From: a virus
Length of the DNA stretch: 40,656 nt
Strand: one strand, 5' to 3'
IMG/VR virus record: IMGVR_UViG_3300030116_006541
Coordinates: 1 to 40,656 of that record
Positions 28,456 through 37,822 of this stretch are shown in pieces (the first letter of the stretch is position 1; the number at the start of each line of letters is the position of its first letter). The position numbers and the translations under genes were made by a program. The notes under the pieces were generated by a model that saw only the letters and a list, made by a program, of their open reading frames with translations, had not been told where the DNA came from and searched no databases.

Positions 28456-29625
28456 ATGGGATTACTAGGAACAACAACACAACAATCGTATTATAACCAA
28501 AGTAAAAGTTGGACAGGTGATGGCACTACAGTATCATTTAATGTAGCTGATTCAGATTTTCCTACAAGACCTACTCAACAAACACAGATAATAGTATTTA
28601 TTAATAATATAGAAATATCTAAAAGCAACTATAGTTATAATGGTACAGATCCAAATGACACTACAGCTGATGATAGTTATAATCTTGTTTTTAGTAACTC
28701 AGGTATAAACTCAACAGTACAAGCCGCGTCTGGTGCTCCCTTGGATGGTTTAGTTGTTACATTACAAGAAACAAATGCAGTAGAGCAATATGGTAATTAT
28801 CAATATATAGGTATACAAGATTTAGTAAACAACTTTATAATAGCATACGTTGGTTTAGATAAACTAATACATAAAGTAAAAAGAACTGATGTATTTTTTC
28901 ACGCGCAAAGATGTATAGCAGAACTTAGTTATGATACTTTAAGATCAGAAAAATCACAAGAAGTTGATATAGGACCTAACTTAACAATGATTTTACCACA
29001 AGATTATGTTAGTTATATTAAATTATCTAGATTAGATAGAGATGGTGTTGAACAACCTTTATATCCAGCTAGACAAACTAGCAACCCTACTTCGTTACTA
29101 CAAAATGATGATTATGGTTATTTATTTGATTCTGATGGTAGTTTACTTACACAAGCAGATTCAGCAACATGGGAACAGTATAAAACCGCTAGTGATCCAG
29201 ACGTATTAAACGATAACATAAACGAAGAAAATGATGATATAGATCAGACTTTTTTCTTAGGAGGTAGATATGGTATAAACCCAGAAAATGCTACATCAAA
29301 TGGTTTATTTTATATAGATCCAGTAAGAGGTAAAATAAACTTTAGCTCACAATTAAACGGTGAGACTGTAATATTAAAATATATCAGCGATACACTTGGT
29401 ACTGATGGCGAAATGCAAGTACACAAGTTTGCTGAAGAAGCAGTGTATAAATGGATTGCACACGCTATTTTAGCAACTAGAATAAACACACCTGAGTATC
29501 TTGTTGCAAGATTTAAAAAAGAAAGATTTGCTGCTATTAGATCAGCTAAGTTAAGATTATCAAATTATAAATCTGAAGAACTAGCTCAAATAATGAGAGG
29601 TAAATCTAAGCAGATAAAACATTAA
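28456..29625 (+). CDS. neck/tail ring protein, 389 residues
   Basis: Begins 3 bases after the previous stop. The N-terminal domain is KSWTGDGTTVSFNVADSDFP, then QTQIIVFINNIEISKSNYSY, a beta domain seen in phage tail proteins. The core DVFFHAQRCIAELSYDTLRS, then VDIGPNLTMILPQDYVSYIK is the strongest family-like signature I see, reminiscent of ring proteins in crAss-like and marine podoviruses. The C-terminal helices (FAEEAVYKWIAHAILATRIN) end in KSKQIKH. It would stack below the adaptor in the short tail. Confidence 0.6.
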   Translation: MGLLGTTTQQSYYNQSKSWTGDGTTVSFNVADSDFPTRPTQQTQIIVFINNIEISKSNYSYNGTDPNDTTADDSYNLVFSNSGINSTVQAASGAPLDGLVVTLQETNAVEQYGNYQYIGIQDLVNNFIIAYVGLDKLIHKVKRTDVFFHAQRCIAELSYDTLRSEKSQEVDIGPNLTMILPQDYVSYIKLSRLDRDGVEQPLYPARQTSNPTSLLQNDDYGYLFDSDGSLLTQADSATWEQYKTASDPDVLNDNINEENDDIDQTFFLGGRYGINPENATSNGLFYIDPVRGKINFSSQLNGETVILKYISDTLGTDGEMQVHKFAEEAVYKWIAHAILATRINTPEYLVARFKKERFAAIRSAKLRLSNYKSEELAQIMRGKSKQIKH

Positions 29626-29628
29626 CAT

Positions 29629-32600
29629 ATGCCAGAATTAAAACATCATTTTCGTGCAGGTAAAATGAATAAAGACCTGGACGAGAGATTAGTACCTAAT
29701 GGAGAATATCGAGACGCGCAGAACATAGAAATATCTACATCTGAAGGCGATGACGTGGGTAGTGTTCAAAACGTTGTAGGTAATACTAAGATAGTAGGTA
29801 AAACGTATGATTCTAATTCACAAAGCATAACTGCTAACTGGAGTGGTTTTGGTTTAACAAATGCTAAAACAATAGGTAGCGTAGTTGATAATGAGCATGA
29901 TAAAATATACTGGTTTGTAACAGCTGATAATGCTGACTGTATTATAGAATATGATGACGTAAAAGGTATAATATCACCTGTGCTTGTTGATACCAACGAT
30001 ATATTAAACTTTACATCAGATCAATATATAACAGGTATAAATGTTTTAGAAGGTATGTTACTGTGGACAGATAATAAATCTGAGCCTAAAAAAATAGATA
30101 TTAACATATTTAAATCAGGTTGTGCTGGTAATTTTACAACACATACTAAATATACAGGTGATATAATATTATCTACACAATTAAGTGCTGCATCTGCTTT
30201 TACAGAAGAACATATAACAGTTGCTAAACAAGCACCTATAACAGCGCCAACTTTAACAATGGCAAAATCAAAAAGAGGTGGTAATGGTACAGGTACTTCA
30301 CCTGTTATAGTTAGTAACTCTACAGCTGGTTTATTTGCTGATGCGGATGGTAATGGTAAACAGTCTGGTACTAGTGTAAATTTAAACTTTACTCCAGCTC
30401 CTAACTTTCAAGTCGGTGATATTGTTGTTTTAACAGCGCAATACGAAGAGCAAATATCTCAAATAAACTACGAGATAAAAGGTAGAATAACTAGTTTATC
30501 AAACGGAACACAAACAGCTAGTCTTAAAATATTAAGTATACCTGTTGAGGTTGCATACGTTCCTTTAGTATGGGAGGTATTATTAGAAGAAGACGACGTT
30601 ATCTTTGAAAAGAAGATGGTTAGGTTTGGTTATAGATGGAAATATACAAGTGGTGAATATTCTGTATTTTCACCATTTAGTGAATTAGCATTTTTACCAT
30701 CAACGTTTGAGTATTTATCATCAGATGGTTTTAACGTAGGTATGATAAATAATCTTAGAGATTTAAAAATAACAATACCTAGTAGTTATCCTGTTGATGT
30801 AGAAGAAATAGACATACTATATAAAGAGTCTAACGCTAACAATATATATGTTGTAGATACATTAAAAAGAGATTCATACAATAGTTTTGATTTAGAATAT
30901 CAGTTAAAGTCAGATCTTATTAGTAAAACTGTTGAAACAAATCAAATACTAAGACCATGGGATAACGTACCTAGAAAAGCAAAAGCTCAAGAAGTTACTG
31001 CAAACAGACTTATATATGGTAATTATTTACAACAATATAATATACCTAATTATAACTTACCTGATATAACACTATCAATAGATAATAACGATATAACAAC
31101 TGTAAAAGAACCAGAGCTTTCTATAAAAACGTTAAGAACATATCAAGCAGGTGTTGTGTATATAGACAAATATAATAGACAATCACCTGTGTTTACTAAT
31201 GATACAGCATCTATACAGTTACCAAAGAAGTTTGCTGACAAAGTAAATAAATTAAAAGTATCGTTATCAAATACACCTCCAGAGTGGGCAACTCATTTTA
31301 AATACTACATAAAAGAACCATCTAACGAGTATTATAATTTAGCTATGGATAGATATTATTTAGCTGAAGATGGTAACGTATGGTTAAGTTTTCCTTCATC
31401 TGAAAGAAACAAAGTACAAGAAGACATGTACTTGATATTAAAGAAACAGCATGATAGTGATGTTTTTGTTGAAGATAAAGCTAGATATAAAATATTAGAT
31501 ATACAAAATGAAGCACCAGACTTTATTAAACTTGTTAAAAGAGCAAACGCAGCTGTTGATTGTTTAGTACACGACTCTGGTATACCTCAAGTAGGTAGTA
31601 CATCATTTAAATTTAAAGGACCTGATCCTTTAGACAACCCTGGTTTTGCAGCAAGTTTTACATCTGATAACTTAATACAATTAATTGTTGCAGGAGGTAA
31701 ATCAGCTAAATACCAAGTTGTTAGTGGTGGTTATACAGGTGAAACAGATGGATCTGGAACTAATTCACATATATACTCTGTAACAGTAGGTGAGCCTTTA
31801 AAAGAAGGTGAAACACACTTAGATGGTTTAGCTGATGGCGATAGTATAACTATTGTAATGTATGAGGAAAAGTTTAAAAGAAAACCTGAGCATTACGGTA
31901 GATTTTTTGTAAAAATAAATAGAGACTCAGCTTTTGAAACTAATATTATAGATACATTTCAAACAGAAGAACAAGAGTGGGGTATAAAAACTAGTCAAAC
32001 AATAGATGCTAACAATGCTAATACAGGTGCTGGTAGCAGTATTGGTTCTGAGTCTTGGTTTGATACTTCTGACAGAAACTCTTCTCTTTATATAACACAA
32101 GCAAACAACGGGCATCCTAAAATTGGTAGAAATACATTTAAATTATATAGAGCTGGTGCACCTGGACAAGCACGTCCTAATAGAAGAAAGCATGATAAAG
32201 GTGATAGTATAAACGCATTTTTAAAAGCATTAGACACACCAGGTACATATATAAGATTTAAAAATAGTAGTGGTCAAACAGGTGAAATATATGAAATAAC
32301 TAATTCAGTTAGATATTATCAATATAGAAGGACATCTGGTAAAAAATATTTTAGTGCAAAAAGAAGAGAATATGTTGTAACGTTTAAGCATTGGAAAAAC
32401 GAAGGTAGTTATGAAGATTCATTTACTTTCCCTTCTTCTGGTACTAACTTCAACAATGCAATTAGTGAGATACAAATAATGGAGAAAGTTATTGATCAAG
32501 ATAACGAAATGCTCACTTCAACAAACCCAGCTATATGGGAGACAGAACCAAAAGAAACAACAGAGTTAGATCTGTATTATGAAACAGGTAGTACATACGC

Positions 32601-35600
32601 TATATCTCAACACGGTACTGAACATGAACTAGCTTTTAAAAATTGTTACAGCTTTGGTAATGGTGTAGAATCAGACAGACTTAGAGATGATTTTAACGCT
32701 ATTAAAATAGATAAAGGTGTAAAAGTATCTACAGTATTTGCTGAACAATATAAAGAAGAACAAAAGAAAAATGGTTTAATATACTCTGGTATATTTAACT
32801 CTACTAGCGGAACAAATAGGTTAAATCAATTTATACAAGGTGAAGCTATAACAAAAGATTTAAATCCACATTATGGTGGTATACAAAAATTACATGCTAG
32901 AAATACTGATCTAGTTGTACTATGTGAAGATAAATGTTTAAAAGTATTAGCTAATAAAGATGCTTTATTTGAAGCTGGTGGAAACGCACAGTTAACATCA
33001 ACAAATAGAGTGTTAGGTCAAACAATACCTTTTAGTGGAAACTACGGTATAAGTAAAAACCCTGAATCATTTGCTGAGTACGCTTTTAGGATGTATTTTA
33101 CCGATAAAAATAGAGGAGCTGTTATAAGACTTTCCATGGACGGTATAACACCTATATCTGATGCGGGTATGAGAGATTATTTTAATGATAATTTACCTAC
33201 CGCAAACAAACTTATAGGTAGTTATGATACTAAAAAAGGAGCATACAATTTAACCTTACCAACAACAACTGTTTGTTTTGATGAAAAAATAAATGGTTGG
33301 CCAAGTTTTAAATCATTTATTCCAGAAGCTGGTGTATCATTAAATAACAAATACTTTACTATGTATCAAGGTGAATTATGGATACATAATAATCCTGTTA
33401 GAAATAGTTTTTATGGTGCTGCTTCTGCACAATCATCAGTAACCTTATTAATAAATGATATATCTGAAACTATAAAAGGATTTAAAACGCTTAACTATAG
33501 TGGTAGTAGATCAAGAGTTTACACGTATGATTATGATAATGCTACAGAAACATTTACGCCAGGTTGGTTTGCTGAGTATATAAATACAGATCAACAAGAA
33601 GGTTTTGTAAAACAGTTTATTAAAAAAGAAAATAGATATTATAACAGTTTAAAAGGTGTAGCTACTCAATTATCTAATTTAGATAGTCAAGAGTTTAGTG
33701 TGCAAGGTTTAGGACAATTTACAGGTAGTTTATCTGGTGATGTTTCTTTATCTGATAGAACAGTAACTACTAATTTAACTGGTATTGCAAATGCTACAGT
33801 TGAAGCATTAACATTTGATGTAGAAGCTGGTCAAGAAATACACTCAACAAAAAGTAGTGGCACAATAACAATAACACCTAATACTGGTTTTACTTTAACA
33901 GCTAGTGATTTTAGTGTTTCATCTACTGGATCTTATGTTGATAGTGTTAGCTTTGCTCAAAGTGGAGATAATGTAATAGCAACTGTAAACTTTACAGATG
34001 GTGTTAACATGCCTACTAATGATTTAACTATTAATTTAGCTGTTACAGGTGACGCTGCTGCTATAGTATATAAACTACATGATCTTAATTTTGATATAAA
34101 TAACGATTCAAATATAACTGTTACAAAAACATATTCAGGTAGTAGTAATAAAACCGCTGAACCTGTAAATTCAGCAACTGGTTTTGAAGCTACATACGAT
34201 GGATCAACTTTTGAAACTGTAGCCACTGTTGAGTTTGATTTAGCATCAACACATGAGTTTAAAAGACCACCTCAATATAAAATATTAAAAGAAGATGACT
34301 TAATTGAAAGTCAATATGAAATTACTTATCAAGATAAAGATGCTAGTAATGCAGATATAACAATAGGTGTTGGTGGTAAAACATTAAACGATGTTGATAA
34401 AAGAATATTTACTGTAAAATATAAGTTTCCTGCTCAGGATACTAGTAAAGATAATATACAATTTAACGCTATATCTGTACAAAGACAAGCAACTCAAGAT
34501 AACAAAATAAACGGTTATAGATGGAACAGTACTAACACTGTAAGTAGATATGCACAAACAATAAACTTATATGTATATGGTTTTGAAGGTGCAACATTTA
34601 CATTAAAACAAGTTATAGATGGTGGAACTGCTAAGTACTGGGACGGTGATAGCTTTGAAACATCGTCTACAACTTTAACAATACCAAGTGGTGGTATTTA
34701 TACAATACCTGTAGAGTTTTTTGAAACATCAACTTCAAAAGCGTATGTGTTTACAATAGCAGGTGTAGGATCAACTTCATTGTTAAGTCCTTTAATGGGT
34801 AATGTATATAACACAGCTACACCACCTGTTGTACAAAATCCATTTACTATAAATCAATTTGCTGATGTTACTTTAACAGTAGCAGCAACAAGTAGTAATA
34901 TGACTGTTACGTCTAGTAACTTTACGCAAACATCTCAAGCATTATCTTCACCTAACGAAGAATCTGATGTAGCAAAATTAGATGTTACTTTTACAGCAAC
35001 AGCAACTGGTAATATATCTCAAGTAACAGATGCTGAAATAGAAGACTTTAGCAATTATAACTCTAACAATTTTAATTTAGAATTTGCTGCTAACTTACCA
35101 ACTATAAATAATGTTCCTGCAACAAAAACATTATCATACACAGGATCGATGCTTATTGATAATTATGGATCAGCTGACACAACTATGTCACTAAACTTAG
35201 ATAATTTCTTTAATGTTGCTGGTGGATCAGGTGGATCTATATTGTTAAACTCTGAAGTAACAGGTGCAGGCGGTGGATTTATAAATATTGGTAAATTAAC
35301 ATATAATGATGGTACTTACAGCACTACAAACGGTAAAGTGATACATGTAGGTACTGCAGACAACACGAGTATAAGTGGTACTGGTACAATATATGGTAAT
35401 TTCTTTGGCAATGGTATTAACGATATTACCTTAGCTATTACACCTGGTACTGGAAATACTGATACTGGAACATCATGCTTTGATAATATGACAATAACAA
35501 AAGGTACTTTATCTGGTAGTGATGCAAGTCAAGATTTAACGTACACTTGGACAGCTCAGTTTGATGAAACAATAACATCTAGTTCAATACCAGATTACAA

Positions 35601-35631
35601 CGTACAAGTAAGTTTAACTAATGAACCTTAA
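29629..35631 (+). CDS. giant tail/stabilisation protein, 2000 residues
   Basis: The N-terminus HHFRAGKMNKDLDERLVPNG, then EYRDAQNIEISTSEGDDVGS is the opening I recall from large tail-hub/stabilisation proteins of marine phages. The first about 1350 residues look like a beta-rich body with repeated phrases (LPDITLSIDNN; DNNPVRNSF-type loops). From about residue 1385 come Ig-like or carbohydrate-binding-type beta-sandwich segments (ALTFDVEAGQEI, SGTITITPNTGFTLTASDFS). More follow near residues 1740-1800 and up to the C-terminus. It is the largest protein in the window and probably forms the tail hub or muzzle with outward-facing domains. It is followed by a small partner after 6 bases. The function is inferred from N-terminal resemblance and location. 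Confidence 0.65.
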   Translation: MPELKHHFRAGKMNKDLDERLVPNGEYRDAQNIEISTSEGDDVGSVQNVVGNTKIVGKTYDSNSQSITANWSGFGLTNAKTIGSVVDNEHDKIYWFVTADNADCIIEYDDVKGIISPVLVDTNDILNFTSDQYITGINVLEGMLLWTDNKSEPKKIDINIFKSGCAGNFTTHTKYTGDIILSTQLSAASAFTEEHITVAKQAPITAPTLTMAKSKRGGNGTGTSPVIVSNSTAGLFADADGNGKQSGTSVNLNFTPAPNFQVGDIVVLTAQYEEQISQINYEIKGRITSLSNGTQTASLKILSIPVEVAYVPLVWEVLLEEDDVIFEKKMVRFGYRWKYTSGEYSVFSPFSELAFLPSTFEYLSSDGFNVGMINNLRDLKITIPSSYPVDVEEIDILYKESNANNIYVVDTLKRDSYNSFDLEYQLKSDLISKTVETNQILRPWDNVPRKAKAQEVTANRLIYGNYLQQYNIPNYNLPDITLSIDNNDITTVKEPELSIKTLRTYQAGVVYIDKYNRQSPVFTNDTASIQLPKKFADKVNKLKVSLSNTPPEWATHFKYYIKEPSNEYYNLAMDRYYLAEDGNVWLSFPSSERNKVQEDMYLILKKQHDSDVFVEDKARYKILDIQNEAPDFIKLVKRANAAVDCLVHDSGIPQVGSTSFKFKGPDPLDNPGFAASFTSDNLIQLIVAGGKSAKYQVVSGGYTGETDGSGTNSHIYSVTVGEPLKEGETHLDGLADGDSITIVMYEEKFKRKPEHYGRFFVKINRDSAFETNIIDTFQTEEQEWGIKTSQTIDANNANTGAGSSIGSESWFDTSDRNSSLYITQANNGHPKIGRNTFKLYRAGAPGQARPNRRKHDKGDSINAFLKALDTPGTYIRFKNSSGQTGEIYEITNSVRYYQYRRTSGKKYFSAKRREYVVTFKHWKNEGSYEDSFTFPSSGTNFNNAISEIQIMEKVIDQDNEMLTSTNPAIWETEPKETTELDLYYETGSTYAISQHGTEHELAFKNCYSFGNGVESDRLRDDFNAIKIDKGVKVSTVFAEQYKEEQKKNGLIYSGIFNSTSGTNRLNQFIQGEAITKDLNPHYGGIQKLHARNTDLVVLCEDKCLKVLANKDALFEAGGNAQLTSTNRVLGQTIPFSGNYGISKNPESFAEYAFRMYFTDKNRGAVIRLSMDGITPISDAGMRDYFNDNLPTANKLIGSYDTKKGAYNLTLPTTTVCFDEKINGWPSFKSFIPEAGVSLNNKYFTMYQGELWIHNNPVRNSFYGAASAQSSVTLLINDISETIKGFKTLNYSGSRSRVYTYDYDNATETFTPGWFAEYINTDQQEGFVKQFIKKENRYYNSLKGVATQLSNLDSQEFSVQGLGQFTGSLSGDVSLSDRTVTTNLTGIANATVEALTFDVEAGQEIHSTKSSGTITITPNTGFTLTASDFSVSSTGSYVDSVSFAQSGDNVIATVNFTDGVNMPTNDLTINLAVTGDAAAIVYKLHDLNFDINNDSNITVTKTYSGSSNKTAEPVNSATGFEATYDGSTFETVATVEFDLASTHEFKRPPQYKILKEDDLIESQYEITYQDKDASNADITIGVGGKTLNDVDKRIFTVKYKFPAQDTSKDNIQFNAISVQRQATQDNKINGYRWNSTNTVSRYAQTINLYVYGFEGATFTLKQVIDGGTAKYWDGDSFETSSTTLTIPSGGIYTIPVEFFETSTSKAYVFTIAGVGSTSLLSPLMGNVYNTATPPVVQNPFTINQFADVTLTVAATSSNMTVTSSNFTQTSQALSSPNEESDVAKLDVTFTATATGNISQVTDAEIEDFSNYNSNNFNLEFAANLPTINNVPATKTLSYTGSMLIDNYGSADTTMSLNLDNFFNVAGGSGGSILLNSEVTGAGGGFINIGKLTYNDGTYSTTNGKVIHVGTADNTSISGTGTIYGNFFGNGINDITLAITPGTGNTDTGTSCFDNMTITKGTLSGSDASQDLTYTWTAQFDETITSSSIPDYNVQVSLTNEP

Positions 35632-35637
35632 TAGATT

Positions 35638-35958
35638 ATGCCAGTAATAACAATGACTTTTCCACATGTTAACGACTCTGTACAGATAGGTGATACAACA
35701 TACTATCAAGCAGCTGGAACAACAAATATAACTGAAATGGGTACTGTAACAGCGTTAACATCAACAACTGTATCAACCAATATAGGTGGTACTACAACTA
35801 GACCAACAGCAAATGACTTTATATTATTTAGTAAAGACAGTAGATCAGCTGTATCAGCATTAAGAGGTTATTATGCTGAAGTTAAGATGGTAAATGATGA
35901 GACAACACAGTGTGAACTGTTTGATGTTGGAACTGAAATATTTGAAAGTAGTAAATAA
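35638..35958 (+). CDS. small structural protein, 106 residues
   Basis: Starts MPVITMTFPHVNDSVQIGDT and is beta-rich with Thr/Gly repeats (GTVTALTSTTVSTNIGGTTT), then LRGYYAEVKMVNDETTQCEL. No membrane helix. It follows the 2000-residue tail protein by 6 bases and precedes the internal virion proteins. It is likely a tail accessory or plug protein. The family is not recognised beyond being compact and beta-like. Confidence 0.55.
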   Translation: MPVITMTFPHVNDSVQIGDTTYYQAAGTTNITEMGTVTALTSTTVSTNIGGTTTRPTANDFILFSKDSRSAVSALRGYYAEVKMVNDETTQCELFDVGTEIFESSK

Positions 35959-35995
35959 TGTGTAATAATAATAACATAATAAAATATATAGAACT

Positions 35996-36664
35996 ATGAT
36001 AGGAATGGCAACCCAAGCAATAGGCGGATTAACTAGTATAGCTAGTGGAATCATCGGTGGTGGTAAAAGGAGAGCTGAGCAAAGAGCAGCTGAAAAAGAA
36101 CTAGCCATAAACAAAGCAAGATATGAAAACTTAGATACATCTAATCTTGCTGCTAATATGGAAAACACTTTTGAAGACCTTACAGTTAACACACAAGCCG
36201 CTGATTTTGCCGCTCAGCAACAACAAGCTACATTAGCAAACACAATGAGTGGTATGAACCAAGCAGCCGGTGGATCCGGTATAGCTGCTTTAGCGCAAGC
36301 TATGGCTGGTCAACAATCTGCAAACGCACAATCAGCCGCTGCTAGTATAGGTCAACAAGAACAAAGAAATCAAATGGCTGCTGCGAAAGGAGCTGCTAAT
36401 GTTCAATCAGCGCAAATACAAGGCGCACAAGCTGCTAGAGACGCAGAAGCTGCTAAAACAGAAACACTATTAGGTATGTCACAAAACAGATTAGCTGCAG
36501 CTAATGAAGCAAGAGCACAGGCAACATCAGCCATAACATCAGGTATTGGTAGTGTAGTTGGTGGTGTAGGTGGTGCATTACAAGCTGGAGGGCTTGGTGG
36601 AGAAGATGCTGCTGGTAATACGATAGGTTTTGGCGACGCACTTAAAGCTGGAATTGGTTTTTAA
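35996..36664 (+). CDS. internal virion protein (Ala/Gln-rich, gp14-like position)
   Basis: 222 residues. A hydrophobic Gly/Ala/Ile N-terminus (GMATQAIGGLTSIASGIIGG) and a matching hydrophobic C-terminal stretch (AITSGIGSVVGGVGGALQAG) flank a long Ala/Gln-rich helical middle (AAQQQQATLANTMSGMNQAA; KGAANVQSAQIQGAQAARDA). Such two-ended amphipathic, Ala/Gln-rich proteins are typical ejection proteins of podoviruses (T7 gp14 is 196 residues, P22 gp7 is similar in style). Leader ATATAGAACTATG. It starts the internal protein set with the next two genes. Confidence 0.65.
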   Translation: MIGMATQAIGGLTSIASGIIGGGKRRAEQRAAEKELAINKARYENLDTSNLAANMENTFEDLTVNTQAADFAAQQQQATLANTMSGMNQAAGGSGIAALAQAMAGQQSANAQSAAASIGQQEQRNQMAAAKGAANVQSAQIQGAQAARDAEAAKTETLLGMSQNRLAAANEARAQATSAITSGIGSVVGGVGGALQAGGLGGEDAAGNTIGFGDALKAGIGF

Positions 36665-36676
36665 AATTAAATAGAT

Positions 36677-37819
36677 ATGAGAGCAAATAAAGCATTAATA
36701 GAAGGAGCATATACATCAGCACCAAAGTTTCAAAACTATAGCATAGATCCACAAGGTGAAATGTCTAAACAACTACAGTTGAAACGTATATATGATGATA
36801 GAAACTTGCGTAGATATATAGAGCAACTACCACAAGGTGTCGAACTAGATAAAGTGCCTGGTAGTATGAGAGCACCAATATCTCAATACTTAAATTCAAG
36901 TAGAATGAGATATGGTATGTTAGCTAGGCAGCTTGCTAAAGCACCAGCAGGAACACCTCAGTATATGCAAATGAGAGAAGAGATGCTTGGTATACAAAGT
37001 AGTTATAAAAACTTAAGTACTGAGCTAGATAACTTTAAAAATTTAAAACAAGAGTTTTTACAAGACTTTGATGCAGGTATAATATCAAAAGGATCTGAAA
37101 CATCAAAACTAAAAGAATTATTTGCTAAAGAAGATTATCAAATTACCATGCAAGATGGTAGATTAAACTTTTTAATGGACGACGGTAGTTTTATGCCAGC
37201 CGCTCAGTTACCAACTTATTTTAATCAAAATGCAGAAGCTGTTGATGGTTTATTAAAGTTAAATCAACAAGCTTACAAAAACGCTTTACCTATAGATGAT
37301 AATTCAGACTATTTATATAGAAGACAGGTAAGACAGTTAGTAACTAAAAACGGTAGAGAAGGTATGTTATCATTAGCTACTGATCAATTTTTAGATCAAC
37401 CACTAATTGATATAGATAACCTTAACGATCCTAATTACTATTTATTAAAAGAAGAAAACCACGATCAACTAAGAGACTTTTTAGTTAATAATTGGATGGA
37501 AGGTATAAGCTCAGCTGCAAACGATGCTTACACTATGAAATCAAGATCTAGTAGAGTTGGTACAGGTATAGATATAAACCAAGCTTTACAAATATGGCAG
37601 TCAGGTGATTTATCACAATTAGGTAATCTATTACCTCTAAATAGTAAAATGAAAATAGACGGTTATGATGATGGAACATATGATATAAAGGTAGGTGGTA
37701 GAACAATGCCTTATGTTATAGATCCTAAAAATCCTCAACATTTACAATTATACATGAAGGCTTTAGGTTTACAAATGCCAAATGTTAATATAGGAAATAT
37801 CGATATTAATCAAATCTAA
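36677..37819 (+). CDS. internal virion-type protein, 380 residues
   Basis: Residues 10-26 are GAYTSAPKFQNYSIDPQ, nearly the same as residues 24-42 of the small protein at 6727-6969. The rest is mostly helical and polar (EQLPQGVELDKVPGSMRAPI; MREEMLGIQSSYKNLSTELD) and has no transmembrane helix. Internal position between the Ala/Gln-rich protein and the giant HELLH protein, with gaps of 12 and 3 bases, suggests an ejection protein. No enzymatic motif is seen. Confidence 0.6.
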   Translation: MRANKALIEGAYTSAPKFQNYSIDPQGEMSKQLQLKRIYDDRNLRRYIEQLPQGVELDKVPGSMRAPISQYLNSSRMRYGMLARQLAKAPAGTPQYMQMREEMLGIQSSYKNLSTELDNFKNLKQEFLQDFDAGIISKGSETSKLKELFAKEDYQITMQDGRLNFLMDDGSFMPAAQLPTYFNQNAEAVDGLLKLNQQAYKNALPIDDNSDYLYRRQVRQLVTKNGREGMLSLATDQFLDQPLIDIDNLNDPNYYLLKEENHDQLRDFLVNNWMEGISSAANDAYTMKSRSSRVGTGIDINQALQIWQSGDLSQLGNLLPLNSKMKIDGYDDGTYDIKVGGRTMPYVIDPKNPQHLQLYMKALGLQMPNVNIGNIDINQI

Positions 37820-37822
37820 CAC

